Positions 1-9,003 of a stretch of DNA of 64,000 bases are shown piece by piece (position 1 is the stretch's first letter; every line of letters begins with the position of its first letter). The notes beneath the pieces are model-generated. The model saw only the letters and a program-made list of their open reading frames with translations. It ran no database searches and was not told where the DNA came from. Source of the stretch: Mycobacterium parmense (lineage in GTDB: Bacteria; Actinomycetota; Actinomycetes; Mycobacteriales; Mycobacteriaceae). The position numbers and the translations under genes are program-made. The stretch lies in NCBI RefSeq assembly GCF_010730575.1, contig NZ_AP022614.1:3720001-3784000 (forward strand), read 5' to 3'.

Positions 1-330
1 CAGGTCGTCGCGGATGATGGCGTACTCGGAGAAGCCGGTCAGCGTGGTGACGACGTCGCCGACGACGTAGGCGTCACACCGCGACTCGACGACCTCCCCG
101 ATGCCGGCCGCGCGGATCACCTCGCCGAGCCGCACCGGCGGGAGATACCCGGGCTGGTCGTCCAGCCAGGTGCGGGCCGCGGCGTCGATCCCGACATAGG
201 TGGTCCGAAGCAGCGCCTCGCCCTCCGCGGGCTCGGGGGCCGGCGTGGTGACCAGCTCGGTGTCACCGGGCCGGACGAGCCCGGTCGGGCGACGGCGAAG
301 GAGGACCTGGCGGTTCGGCAACTCGGGCAC
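1..330 (-). CDS. NADP-dependent oxidoreductase, MDR family (5' part only)
   Basis: This is the N-terminal 110 codons of a zinc-free medium-chain reductase of the prostaglandin/leukotriene-reductase type; the rest lies beyond the left edge. It starts with GTG at 330. Visible family features are the opening NRQVLLRRRPTGLV, the YVGIDAAARTWL segment and the VRLGEVIRAAGIGEVVES strand, which form the start of the GroES-like substrate domain. The Rossmann NADPH-binding part is outside the window. Such enzymes reduce the C=C bond of alpha,beta-unsaturated ketones with NADPH. Substrate is unknown. Confidence 0.8.
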   Translation of the reverse strand, partial: MPELPNRQVLLRRRPTGLVRPGDTELVTTPAPEPAEGEALLRTTYVGIDAAARTWLDDQPGYLPPVRLGEVIRAAGIGEVVESRCDAYVVGDVVTTLTGFSEYAIIRDDL

Positions 331-378
331 GATGCAAGAAACTACCGAAAACGGCCCAGCAAATGGCATATTCGGTGG

Positions 379-1029
379 ATGACCGGCAGCGAGGATCCGG
401 AGGACCGGATCCGGGAGTTGGAGCGTCCACTCTCTGAGACGGCGAGGGCGTCCGAATTGGGCAGCTCAGGCCCGGGCGGCTATCCCGCCGGTCCACCGAG
501 CCCACCGCCGCCGGCGCCGTGGACCTACGGCGGCCCGTATCCCGGGCCGCCCCCGAAGCCCCCGTCCGGCAATCGCATGTGGTGGATCCTGGGGACGTTG
601 CTGGTCGTGGGAGTCCTGGCGCTCGCGGGCGGCATCGCCGCCATGGCCGCACATTAGCTTTCCGGTGTCCGGTCGACCATCGCATCCCCCCCGACGGTCC
701 CCGGCCGCGCGACGTCGCCCGCCACCGTCCCCCGCGGCCCGTCGACGTCAGCCGCCCCGGCCCCCGGTGCGCGGGTCAGCGTCTCCGGCATCAACGAACA
801 GCGCACCATCGCCTGCAACGCCAACATCGTCAGCGTCAGCGGCGTTTCCAACTCGGTGGTCATGACGGGCCACTGCGCGAGCCTGACCGTCTCTGGCGTC
901 AAGAACGTCGTCACTGTCGACTCCGCCGACAGCATCGACGCCTCGGGGTTCGACAACCGGATCACGTATCACTCGGGCGCCCCGACGATCAGCAACTCCG
1001 GCGATTCGAACGTGATTCAGCAGGGCTGA
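379..1029 (+). pseudogene. DUF3060 membrane protein gene (Rv0314c-like) interrupted by an in-frame TAG
   Basis: Reading frame 1 from ATG 379 gives an acidic start (EDPEDRIRELERPLSETARA), a Pro/Gly-rich stretch and one membrane helix (about residues 67-90), then stops at TAG 655-657. The same frame continues without another stop to TGA 1027-1029. That part encodes a Pro/Ser/Thr linker and a DUF3060 beta-repeat domain (VSVSGINEQRTIACNANIV to GDSNVIQQG). Reading through gives 216 residues, close to the roughly 220 of the M. tuberculosis protein. A single CAG-to-TAG change would explain it. Either the gene is dead, the DUF3060 half is lost, or the base is a sequencing error. The 3' end overlaps the convergent neighbour by 13 bp. 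Confidence 0.8.
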
Positions 1030-1427
1030 CCGTCAGGCCCCTCGTCTGCAACCGCGCCGGACTCGTCGTCGAGCACTCCGACCGCGATGCCGTACGGCAG
1101 GAAGCGGACCTTGCGCCTTGGGTCGACGTTGTTCTTGTTGGCCCGCAGCGCGTCCAGTTCGGTCGCGTGCACCTGCTCGACGTGGGCCCCGCCCTCGTCG
1201 TCCACCGTGTAGATGGCCCACACGCCGTCGCCGGCCTCACCGGCGGTCTCCGGCTGGGACCGGGGCCGCCGCGACAGGTCTTCGAAGAACGACCAGCCGG
1301 TGCGGGCGCCGGGAGCGCCCACGAACTCGCCGATGCGCTCGAACACCTGGCGCAGCCCCTCGCTGCCTTCTCTGATCACCCGATCGAACTCTTCGGGATC
1401 GAATCCGAACGCTCCATGCTCGCCCAC
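1017..1427 (-). CDS. conserved mycobacterial hypothetical protein (Rv0313-like)
   Basis: This is a 136-residue acidic cytosolic protein with no signal peptide or membrane segment. The start ATG 1427 gives MGEHGAFGFDPEEFDRVIRE. A central part (VWAIYTVDDEGGAHVEQVHA, RANKNNVDPRRKVRFLPYG) is typical of the mycobacterial family found next to Rv0312. Its position between the DUF3060 gene and the two Pro-rich membrane proteins matches M. tuberculosis. Function is unknown. Confidence 0.8.
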   Translation of the reverse strand: MGEHGAFGFDPEEFDRVIREGSEGLRQVFERIGEFVGAPGARTGWSFFEDLSRRPRSQPETAGEAGDGVWAIYTVDDEGGAHVEQVHATELDALRANKNNVDPRRKVRFLPYGIAVGVLDDESGAVADEGPDGQPC

Positions 1428-1494
1428 GCGGGCCTCCCTTACAGCCGTGCCTCACTGCCCAGTGTGCGCTCAGTGCCGACCGTTGGCGAGCGCC

Positions 1495-2892
1495 TCACCC
1501 CGCCGGCGGCGGCGGTGGGGGCGCGGGCGGGTTGATCGGGATCGGCACCGTGACGAACGGGAAGTGCAGGTACATCGTCAGCGGCGGCCGCGCGGGCTGC
1601 GCCGGGGCGGCCGGGGGTGGTGCGGGGACCGCCGCGGGCGGCGGCGGGGCCGGGGCGGCCGGCGCGGGCGCCGCCTCCTCGACCGGGGTGGAGACGCGCT
1701 CCGGCACCCGCCGCGGCGGAGCGCGATGCACCGGCGCGGCGGGCGCCGGGCTCGGCGGGTTGGCGGGGACTTCGGCGGCCGGCGGTGGGGCGGGGGCCGC
1801 GACCACGGCCGTGGGCGCCGGCGGGGGCGGAGCGGGAACAGGCACCTGCGCCTGCGGCGGCGCGCTCGGCGCGCGCGCCGGCAGCTGCTGGGCCGGGGTC
1901 GCGACGCGGGCACGCGGAATGTGCCCCACCGCCGACTGGTCGGAACTCAGCGAGACCACGAGCGCCGCCGCGCCCGCGACCGACAGCGCGGCCAGCGCGC
2001 TGCCGGCCAGCACGAACGGCCTGCGCCGGCGGGGGGTGTGGTCGTCCTCGTCATCGTCCTCGACGGCGCTGTAGGCCAGTGCGTCGTGGCCCACCTCGGC
2101 GTTGCCGGAGACGTCCAGATAGGCCGGGCTGAACGCCCGGGGACTCAGCTCCCCGGTTCCGGGATCCAGCGCGTAGGCGAGGGCGGCCGTGGACGCCGCG
2201 AACAGCGGCGCGCTGGCCGACGCCAGTGCGGCCCCACGCGCCAGCGCCATGTCCGGCTCCTCGGGCGCCGTGATCTCCAGCGACGTGGCCCCCTCCAGCA
2301 CGGGTTTGATCGAGACGATGTCCGTCCCGCAGCCGATGAGGAACACGCCGTCGGCCCGCGACCCCCGAGCTTCGAGGCCGGCGACCATGGCCGCCAGCTC
2401 GGCAGCGACGGCGCCCTGCGCGCCGGTCGAGGCGTTCACCAGCTGCCGGCGGTGCAAGTCGACGATCGATCCGTCGGCCACGTCGACGACGGCCAGCGTC
2501 GCGCTGCCGGTCTCGACGAACAGCATCGCGATCCGCTCGTAGCCGATCGCGTGGCCCACCGTCTGCGCCAGTGCCGCCGCGGCCAGCAGCGGGGAGACCA
2601 GCATGACGCTGCCGACGTCGTGCGCGGCGATCGCATCCCGCAGCGCGGCGACGTGGCCGTGGTCCGTCCACGTCACCCCGGTCGACACCAGCTGGCAGCC
2701 GCCCGCGACGGCGCCTTCCCACGTGCCTCTGATCGCGGCGATCACCTGCGCGGCCGCACCGGAGGCCCCGTAGTCCGCGCCGGCGACTTCGAACTGGTCC
2801 TGTTCGACCGTGACGCCATCGGCATCCGGACCCTCGATGACCACCAGGCGGACCGTTGTCGGAGCCATCGACACTCCGAGCACGATGTCCAC
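1495..2892 (-). CDS. actin/Hsp70-fold-like membrane protein with Pro/Ala-rich tail (DUF7159-like)
   Basis: The protein has 465 residues. The N-terminal ~270 residues (opening VLGVSMAPTTVRLVVIEG; VFLIGCGTDIVSIKPVLEG) resemble the degenerate ATPase fold seen in several mycobacterial proteins of the Rv0312 type. An acidic DDDEDD linker and a basic RRRR stop-transfer element come next, then one membrane helix (about residues 292-314, FVLAGSALAALSVAGAAALV). The last 140 residues are Pro/Ala-rich and probably lie outside the membrane, ending in a poly-Pro tail. It is co-directional with the larger related gene upstream (133 bp gap), so the two may be tandem paralogues. Function is unknown. Confidence 0.75.
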   Translation of the reverse strand: MDIVLGVSMAPTTVRLVVIEGPDADGVTVEQDQFEVAGADYGASGAAAQVIAAIRGTWEGAVAGGCQLVSTGVTWTDHGHVAALRDAIAAHDVGSVMLVSPLLAAAALAQTVGHAIGYERIAMLFVETGSATLAVVDVADGSIVDLHRRQLVNASTGAQGAVAAELAAMVAGLEARGSRADGVFLIGCGTDIVSIKPVLEGATSLEITAPEEPDMALARGAALASASAPLFAASTAALAYALDPGTGELSPRAFSPAYLDVSGNAEVGHDALAYSAVEDDDEDDHTPRRRRPFVLAGSALAALSVAGAAALVVSLSSDQSAVGHIPRARVATPAQQLPARAPSAPPQAQVPVPAPPPPAPTAVVAAPAPPPAAEVPANPPSPAPAAPVHRAPPRRVPERVSTPVEEAAPAPAAPAPPPPAAVPAPPPAAPAQPARPPLTMYLHFPFVTVPIPINPPAPPPPPPAG

Positions 2893-3025
2893 TTTGCGCC
2901 TCCCAGGCCCTCGTGCCCTCGGTCAAGAGGGCAGCAGAACAAAGACCCCGCCCGACTGGGTGACACCACGCTACCTGCGTACGGCCGGCCAAGCCTGGGA
3001 GAACGCTGTGAGCTGCGTTACGGCG

Positions 3026-4999
3026 CTAGTAGCCCGGTCCCAGGTACGGATTCTGGGAGCCGTCCGGGTACTGCGAATACTGCGGGTACTGCGGGTACTG
3101 CGGGTACTGCGGATATTGCGGGTACTGGGGGGTCGCCGGCGCCTGTGGGACCTGGTTGGCCGGCACCGGGACCGGGATCGGCACCGGCAGCAGCGGGACG
3201 TGGATCCACTCCGTGGTCATTGGCACCGTGGTCGTCGGGGTGGTCGGCGGCGGGGGCGGTGTCGTCGTCTCCGGCGGTGGGGGCGGTGTCGTCGTCATCG
3301 CCGTCGTGACCGGCGGCTGCGTCGTCGACGGCGGCGGCGGGGGCCGCCTCGTGGTGATTACCGGGGGCGGCGGCGTGGTCACCACCACCGGGGGCGGTGG
3401 CGGCGGCGGGGGCGGCGGTGGCGGCGGCGGCGGTGGCTCCGGCGGGCTGGGTTCCGGGGCGACGCTGGGCGGCGGCGCGGGGTTGAGCACCGGCGGGGGG
3501 CTGGGCGGCGGCGGCACGGCCGTGGGGGGTGGGACGATTCGGCTGGGCAGCACCGGGCTCGCCGGGGGCACCGGTGCGACGCTTGGGGCCGGCGGGGCCT
3601 GGCGGTGCTCGATGCCCGTCAGGGTGTAGGCCACGCCGCCGATCGCCGTCATGGCGACCAACGCGCACATCCCGATGAGCAACTGCGACACGCGGAGGCG
3701 CCCCCGTGGCCGTTGCCGGGGCTGGTCGATGACGTTGAGCCGCATCGACCAGCCCGACGGGCCGTCCCCGTCCCAGGCGTCGCCGACGAACGGCACCCGT
3801 ACATCGACCGGATATTCGGTTTGCGACCAAGCCAATTCGCGATCGGTCAGCGCCTCGTCGTCGATCACCAGCACGTCTCCGGCGCCCAGGTCGACGACGT
3901 CGCCGGCGGCCGACGCCGCGGTGAGCAGGCCGACGGACGTGCGGGTGCGGAGGTCCTGATCCTCGCCGCGGGAGGCCAGCAGCAGGGCGCCGGCCGCCGC
4001 GGCGAACCCGGGTTGCGACGGGGTCACCACCGGACGGCGGGTGTGCACCGAAAGACGTTCGGTGACAAGCGGAATGCTGGCCCCACCACCCACGGTCACC
4101 ACCGCCGACAGGTCGGCCCAGCTTCTGTGGTTGCGGGCCAGCATCTCGTCGAGCGCGCAGATGAGGCCACTGAGCCGGTCCTGGATCAGGTCCCCCAGCT
4201 CGTCGCGCGTCAGCTTCATGCTGCAGCTGCGCCCGCCGAGCTCGGCGACCACTTCGGTGGCCGTTTCGGTGGACAACCGCTCTTTGGCCGCGCGGCAGTT
4301 GTCCCTGAGCTCGACGAGCTGACCGACCGCCGCGGTGGCGGCCGGGTCGATGCCGCTGCCGCGGCCGAGCTCCTCGAACACGCGCAGCATCACCGCGTGG
4401 TCGATATCATCACCCGAGAACTCGGTGTAACGCATTGTGGGGCTTACGAGTTCGAAGTCTCCCGCCAGGCTCACCAGGGTCGCGGACGTGCCGGTGCCGC
4501 CGAAATCGAGCACTCCGACCACACCCGTTGCGGCAAGGCATAATTCCGCGTTCGCCGCCGTCAGGGACGTGATGGCGTCGGACACCAGGCGTGGCGCCAT
4601 GCCGCTGCGGACGAATCCCAGGTGGGTCCGCAACCCGTTCCGCAGCGCCTGCACCGTGCCCGGCTTCCAGTAGGCGGGGACCGCGATCGAGATCTCCGAG
4701 GAGGCCGCGTCCGCGCCGGCGGCGAGCACCATCGCGTCCAGCGCCTCCACGAGCAACAGGTCGGGGTCGTGCGCCGCGCCGTCGCTGGACACCAGCGCCA
4801 CCGAGTCGCCGACGCGCTGGACGAATCCGCTCATCAGCACGCCGGGTTCGGACACCAGCGAATTCGGCGCCAGCACACCAACTTTCGGAGCGCAGTGCGG
4901 ATACAGCGTCAACACGGCCCGCCGCGCTACCGGCGGGCAGTCTTTACGCGCAGCGACCAGGTTCGTGTTCCCGATCGACAACCCAAGGGGGTCGTGCAT
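3026..4999 (-). CDS. Rv0312-like protein: Hsp70-like domain, membrane helix, Pro/Thr-rich tail with PQY repeats
   Basis: The start ATG 4999 gives MHDPLGLSIGNTNLVAA, 657 residues; Rv0312 has about 620. The first ~390 residues look like an actin/Hsp70-fold ATPase (GVVGVLDFGGTGTSATLVSL; VTVGGGASIPLVTERL). A membrane helix follows at about residues 442-462. The outer part is Pro/Thr-rich and includes a run of 16 prolines, then tandem PQY repeats at the C terminus. M. tuberculosis Rv0312 is annotated as a conserved Pro/Thr-rich protein. The role is unknown; a cell-envelope sensor or scaffold is an inference from layout alone. Confidence 0.85.
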   Translation of the reverse strand: MHDPLGLSIGNTNLVAARKDCPPVARRAVLTLYPHCAPKVGVLAPNSLVSEPGVLMSGFVQRVGDSVALVSSDGAAHDPDLLLVEALDAMVLAAGADAASSEISIAVPAYWKPGTVQALRNGLRTHLGFVRSGMAPRLVSDAITSLTAANAELCLAATGVVGVLDFGGTGTSATLVSLAGDFELVSPTMRYTEFSGDDIDHAVMLRVFEELGRGSGIDPAATAAVGQLVELRDNCRAAKERLSTETATEVVAELGGRSCSMKLTRDELGDLIQDRLSGLICALDEMLARNHRSWADLSAVVTVGGGASIPLVTERLSVHTRRPVVTPSQPGFAAAAGALLLASRGEDQDLRTRTSVGLLTAASAAGDVVDLGAGDVLVIDDEALTDRELAWSQTEYPVDVRVPFVGDAWDGDGPSGWSMRLNVIDQPRQRPRGRLRVSQLLIGMCALVAMTAIGGVAYTLTGIEHRQAPPAPSVAPVPPASPVLPSRIVPPPTAVPPPPSPPPVLNPAPPPSVAPEPSPPEPPPPPPPPPPPPPPPPVVVTTPPPPVITTRRPPPPPSTTQPPVTTAMTTTPPPPPETTTPPPPPTTPTTTVPMTTEWIHVPLLPVPIPVPVPANQVPQAPATPQYPQYPQYPQYPQYPQYSQYPDGSQNPYLGPGY

Positions 5000-5153
5000 A
5001 GATCGAAACTTTCGTCTTTGGGGGTCGGTGGCCAGCGTCAACCATAGCTGTCGACACGCGGAAAGCCGATGGCTTGCAACGTCATTGGTATACGCCCGAT
5101 GCCGTTGTGTCACCGAAGCGGTACCGGCAACCCCTTGACAAAGCCGATGGTGC

Positions 5154-6380
5154 TCACACCACGGTCAGCGGCAGCGAACGCCTCGGCTCGAACTGAAACG
5201 TCGATCCGCCACTGACTTTCGCCACCGAAACCTCTGGCAGTTCGTCCGCGGCGGCATCGGCCTCGACGAATTCGGCGGTCCAGTCGACGTCCGTACCGCT
5301 AACCCGGACCCGCAGACGGGGATCGACGGCGGTCGCGATCGCCTGCAGCGGCTGCACCGACGCCGGGGAGCACAGCGCAATCCAGGCGCCGTCGTCGTAG
5401 GCCGGCGACCGCGCGACGATCAGCCGGTTCGCCGCCGTCTCGGACACGACATAGCCGGCGGGATTGAGCAAGGGGTGCAACCCGAGCACCCGCATGAGTC
5501 CGTCGATCCCCGCGGGCGACCCCAGGGCGCGGTGGATCCGCTCGGCGGCCAGCCCCGCCACACCGATCAGGCCGCGGGTGCACACCGCGACGGCCTCCGC
5601 CTCCTCGCGCGCCCGCCCGCGCACCGCGATGGCGAACGACAGGTACAGCAGGTGCATCTGCAGACAGACCTCGTCGGCCATGCGGACCAGCGCCGAGTGC
5701 GAGAACGCGTCGAAGTCGAAGTCGGACAAGACCGGCCCCGCGTACTCCGACTTGCCCTCTTCCATCGGGTCGATTGGATCGAGTTCCCATGTCGCTGCGC
5801 GGGTTTGGCGGACGATGTCGAGGGCCGGGATGCCCTGGGCCTCGGGGTGGGAGTCGTCGATGACGACGGTCCACGCGCAGTGCGGATGCCTGTCGGCGGG
5901 CACCCGCGGCGGCCGGTGCAGGGGCCTGACCTGGGCGCGTGGATTGGTCGCCACAGCGGTGGCGTCGAACGTCGGGTCCTCGATGGTGTGGCACATCCCG
6001 AAGACGTATTTCTCGCCCATCGGTTCGACGTCGAGCAGGGCGCCGCAATGGTCGAGGTGGAACTCCCCGTGCCAGCGGTCGTGGATGGTGTAGCGAAAGT
6101 CCATGAACTGCGGCGGGGCGCCGATGTCGAGCTGCAGGCCCTTGAAGATGGTCGGCACGTCGTCGCCCTCGAAGTTCAGCGCCCGCTGCATCCGCCGGGT
6201 GTACACCGGGCTGGCGCCCGCCCACTCTTCGATGGCGATCTGCACCATCTCCTCGCGGCCGAACGCGTTGATGCACCAGGCCATGCCGGAGCGATCGATC
6301 ATCTGGCCGATCAACAGCAGTTCGGGAACCAGGGCGGCAAGCTCGCGGCGGGACAGCTGCGCGTAACGGGACCGGCTCAC
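5154..6380 (-). CDS. conserved hypothetical protein (Rv0311-like)
   Basis: The protein has 408 residues (Rv0311 about 409). It has no signal peptide and no clear membrane helix. Recognisable parts are RELAALVPELLLIGQMIDRS near the start and a His/Cys-containing stretch (HDRWHGEFHLDHCGALLDVE, GEKYVFGMCHTIEDPTFD) that could bind a metal or ligand. The gene is divergent from the TetR gene at 6420 and shares a 39-bp intergenic region holding an inverted repeat, so it is probably the TetR target. No function is assigned. Confidence 0.8.
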   Translation of the reverse strand: MSRSRYAQLSRRELAALVPELLLIGQMIDRSGMAWCINAFGREEMVQIAIEEWAGASPVYTRRMQRALNFEGDDVPTIFKGLQLDIGAPPQFMDFRYTIHDRWHGEFHLDHCGALLDVEPMGEKYVFGMCHTIEDPTFDATAVATNPRAQVRPLHRPPRVPADRHPHCAWTVVIDDSHPEAQGIPALDIVRQTRAATWELDPIDPMEEGKSEYAGPVLSDFDFDAFSHSALVRMADEVCLQMHLLYLSFAIAVRGRAREEAEAVAVCTRGLIGVAGLAAERIHRALGSPAGIDGLMRVLGLHPLLNPAGYVVSETAANRLIVARSPAYDDGAWIALCSPASVQPLQAIATAVDPRLRVRVSGTDVDWTAEFVEADAAADELPEVSVAKVSGGSTFQFEPRRSLPLTVV

Positions 6381-6397
6381 GCGCCCAAAAATAATCC

Positions 6398-6416
6398 TGA
6401 CTATGTTATAAAGTCA
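6398..6416. promoter_or_regulatory. inverted repeat, putative TetR operator
   Basis: TGACT and AGTCA face each other across nine AT-rich bases in the short gap between two divergent genes. The right arm ends 4 bp before the TetR ATG. An autoregulatory operator covering both promoters is the simplest reading. Confidence 0.5.
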
Positions 6417-6419
6417 ACA

Positions 6420-7058
6420 ATGTCCGTTCCAGCAGGCCAGACAGTGCAGCGTTCGGTCGCCCCGACCCGGCGCACCAGTGCGCCGCGCAAGCGCGGGGAC
6501 CACACCCGGGCCAGGATCATCGACGAGACGGTCCGCTGCATCGTCGAGGAGGGGTTCGCCGCAGCCACCGCCAAGCATGTGGCCGACCGTGCGGGCGTGA
6601 CGTGGGGTGTCATCCAGTACCACTTCGGCGACCGCAACGGCCTGCTGATGGCCGTCGTCGACGACGGGGTGGCCCGCCTGGTCGAGAGCATGTCGTCGGC
6701 CGACGTCGGCGAGCTCGCCCTGCGCGAACGCATCGAGGTCGTCGTCGACACCGCGTGGAGCTGCTACAGCAGCCCGACCTCGCTGGCGGCCTTCGAAATC
6801 CTGCGGGCCACCCGCGGCGGCCCCGGCGAGGCCACGCGTCGCCACCTGCTCGAGATGAACGCGGCAATCGGCCAGCTCGGCCGGGTGATCACGCCCGCGG
6901 ACGACGGCGTGGCCGACGTGATCTGGGCGGCGCTGCGTGGGGTGGTGCTGGCACAGATGATCATCGGCACGCCGATCGACTGGGAGCGCGAACGCCGCGC
7001 GCTGATAGACATGGTGACCTTGTACCTGGAACGCGGCGCCCCCGGTGTGCTGCAATGA
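6420..7058 (+). CDS. TetR/AcrR family transcriptional regulator
   Basis: The start ATG 6420 gives 212 residues. The N-terminal helix-turn-helix is clear at residues 26-75 (TRARIIDETVRCIVEEGF, KHVADRAGVTWGVIQYHFGD, with the usual YHFGDRNGLL ending). The C-terminal ligand domain is helical with no recognised effector motif. It lies 4 bp upstream of the SnoaL-like gene and is divergent from the Rv0311-like gene, so both are candidate targets along with itself. Confidence 0.9.
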   Translation: MSVPAGQTVQRSVAPTRRTSAPRKRGDHTRARIIDETVRCIVEEGFAAATAKHVADRAGVTWGVIQYHFGDRNGLLMAVVDDGVARLVESMSSADVGELALRERIEVVVDTAWSCYSSPTSLAAFEILRATRGGPGEATRRHLLEMNAAIGQLGRVITPADDGVADVIWAALRGVVLAQMIIGTPIDWERERRALIDMVTLYLERGAPGVLQ

Positions 7059-7062
7059 CGGG

Positions 7063-7533
7063 ATGGGCCACGATGACGTCGCCGCGACCGAGGCGATCAA
7101 ACAAGTCAAGTACCGGTATCTGCGCGCGCTGGACACCAAGCACTGGGACGACTTCGCCGACACGCTGACCGACGACGTCGTGGGCGACTACGGGTCGTCG
7201 GTCGGCGAGGAGCTGCACTTCACCAACCGCGTCGACCTGGTGAACTACATGCGCAAATCGCTTGGCCCGGCGGTCATCACCGAACACCGGGTGACCCACC
7301 CGGAGATCACGGTGGACGGCGACGAGGCGACGGGCACCTGGTATCTGCAGGACCGGGTGATGGTCACCGAGTTCGACTTCATGCTGATCGGCGCCGCCTT
7401 CTACCGCGACCGCTACCGCCGTACCGACGAGGGCTGGAAGATCAGCGCCACCGGTTACGACCGCACCTACGAGGCGACGATGTCGTTGGCCGGCCTCGAC
7501 TTCAAGCTCAAGCCCGGACGCGCGCTGGACTGA
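7063..7533 (+). CDS. SnoaL-like / bile-acid dehydratase-like fold protein (Rv0310c-like)
   Basis: The start ATG 7063 gives MGHDDVAATEAIKQVKYRYL, 156 residues. The pattern KYRYLRALDTKHWDDFADTLTDD and the C-terminal FYRDRYRRTDEGWKIS are those of the NTF2/SnoaL superfamily, small cone-shaped enzymes such as dehydratases and cyclases. It follows the TetR gene by 4 bp and is probably co-transcribed. It ends directly against the convergent transpeptidase gene. Substrate is unknown. Confidence 0.8.
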   Translation: MGHDDVAATEAIKQVKYRYLRALDTKHWDDFADTLTDDVVGDYGSSVGEELHFTNRVDLVNYMRKSLGPAVITEHRVTHPEITVDGDEATGTWYLQDRVMVTEFDFMLIGAAFYRDRYRRTDEGWKISATGYDRTYEATMSLAGLDFKLKPGRALD

Positions 7534-8193
7534 CTACTTTCCGATCGCGATCACCGCGCCGGGCTGCAGCCATTTCATGATCGACACCAGCTGAGCGTCG
7601 TCGACCGCGACGCAGCCCTCGGTGGGGTGACCGTCGGTGGTGTGGAAGAAGAACGCCGAGCCGCCGCCGGGTGCCTTGTTCTTGTTGACGCCCATCACGA
7701 CCGCGTGCTTGTACTGCGGAATCTGCAGGTTCTCGCTCGCGGCCGTGTCGAACGGGCACTGCGCCTTCTGGCAGATCTGCATGGAGTTGAAGGTGGGGCT
7801 GTGGTCGTCGCCGCTCCACCAGTAGTTGGGACCGGTGACCTGCGTATAGGGCAGTCCCCCACCGGGATTGGGCGCGGTGCCGAACGCCGAGTCGAGGCTG
7901 TAGACGCCCATCGGGGTTGCCGGCACTCCGCTGCGGGCCTGCGGGGCCATGCCCGCGGACCCGACGTGGGCGGGAACTCCCGTCCTCAGCGGCTGCCAGC
8001 CCGCGGCGGTGCGCCCGTAGATGTCCATCTGCGCGTTGGAAGCGCCGGTGCTGACCACCGAGACCACCTGGGTGGCGTTGCCGACGGCGTTCGCGAACCA
8101 GGGAACGCCGGCGGCCCGGCCGGCCGGCGCCGCGACAAGCGATGCCGTGAGGACGCATGCCGCAGCGCACAGTGGGGCGAGGAATCGGCGCAT
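7534..8193 (-). CDS. secreted L,D-transpeptidase (YkuD-type) family protein (Rv0309-like)
   Basis: The protein has 219 residues with a signal peptide of about 28 residues (MRRFLAPLCAAACVLTAS..., cleavage near AGRAA). The catalytic motif HTTDGHPTEGCVAVDD contains His184, Gly193 and Cys194, the usual YkuD triad pattern HxxxxxxxxGC. Known members form 3-3 peptidoglycan cross-links in the mycobacterial wall. This short, single-domain form lacks the Ig-like domains of LdtMt1/2, so cross-linking itself is not shown. It is co-directional with the PAP2 gene 37 bp upstream. Confidence 0.85.
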   Translation of the reverse strand: MRRFLAPLCAAACVLTASLVAAPAGRAAGVPWFANAVGNATQVVSVVSTGASNAQMDIYGRTAAGWQPLRTGVPAHVGSAGMAPQARSGVPATPMGVYSLDSAFGTAPNPGGGLPYTQVTGPNYWWSGDDHSPTFNSMQICQKAQCPFDTAASENLQIPQYKHAVVMGVNKNKAPGGGSAFFFHTTDGHPTEGCVAVDDAQLVSIMKWLQPGAVIAIGK

Positions 8194-8230
8194 GGATCAA
8201 TCGTCGGGTCGCCCCAACCTCAGGGTCAAG

Positions 8231-8911
8231 TCAAGGTTTAGGTCCAGTTCGGTCACGCGCCGTGACCTTCGGCGCCTCGGCCGACGCCATCGGGAAGGGC
8301 CGAAATACGAAGAGGGCCAACAGGAAATACAGGTATCCCAGTGCCCAGCCGGCCAGCACGTCCGACGGGTAGTGCACGTTGAGCGCCACTCTCGCGGCCC
8401 CCACCGCGAGCAGGCAGAGCGCCGTGAGCGCGATCGCGACGCGGCCCAGCGCTCGTCCGACCATCGGCAGGCCGAAGGCCAGCAGCGCCAGCAGCAGCGC
8501 CGTCGCCTCGAGCGCATGACCGGACGGGAACGACGTCGACGGCGTGGGCACCAGCATGGTCGGCGGTCGCGGCCGGTTCGCCAGGGCCTTGGCCGCCGAC
8601 GTCACGATCCCGTTGAGCGGCCCGCAGGCCATCAGCACCAGCGCCGCCCGCACGTTGCGCTTCACCGCGGCGGCAACCGCCGCCACCGTGCCCAGCACGC
8701 GCAGCGGGACCGGGCCGAGCGCGAAGGACAGCCCGTCCCAGAACCGCACCCATAGGGGGTGCTTGACCCCGGCGTCGTGCGCCGCGTCCAGCAACGACCA
8801 ATCGAGGCCGTGCAGCCACGCCCAGTTCTCGCGGTAACCCACCCACATCGCCGCGTAGACGACGATCGCGGCCGGAACGGAAACGGCCAGAGCGGTCCGC
8901 TGTCGGATCAT
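8231..8911 (-). CDS. PAP2-superfamily membrane phosphatase (Rv0308-like)
   Basis: The start ATG 8911 gives MIRQRTALAVSVPAAIVVYA, 226 residues with about six membrane helices. The three PAP2 motifs are present: KALANRPRPP (K-x6-RP), PSGHA, and RVALNVHYPSD with the catalytic His and Asp. In the third motif the usual Ser before Arg is Ala, a mild variation. The family removes phosphate from lipid pyrophosphates or phosphatidic acid. A role in recycling polyprenyl pyrophosphate is possible. It lies upstream of, and is co-directional with, the transpeptidase gene. Confidence 0.85.
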   Translation of the reverse strand: MIRQRTALAVSVPAAIVVYAAMWVGYRENWAWLHGLDWSLLDAAHDAGVKHPLWVRFWDGLSFALGPVPLRVLGTVAAVAAAVKRNVRAALVLMACGPLNGIVTSAAKALANRPRPPTMLVPTPSTSFPSGHALEATALLLALLAFGLPMVGRALGRVAIALTALCLLAVGAARVALNVHYPSDVLAGWALGYLYFLLALFVFRPFPMASAEAPKVTARDRTGPKP

Positions 8912-9003
8912 GGTCAACCGATACCAGCAGTGCAGCACGGGGATCGGGGCGGCCCGGACTTGCGGACCCGCGCCCCCGGCCGCGCGGCAGTCATACTGGC
9001 GTC

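Noticed and set aside
3156..3629. Gly-rich plus-strand frame resembling PE_PGRS
   Set aside because: It is the complement of the Pro-rich tail of the Rv0312-like gene; no PE domain precedes it.
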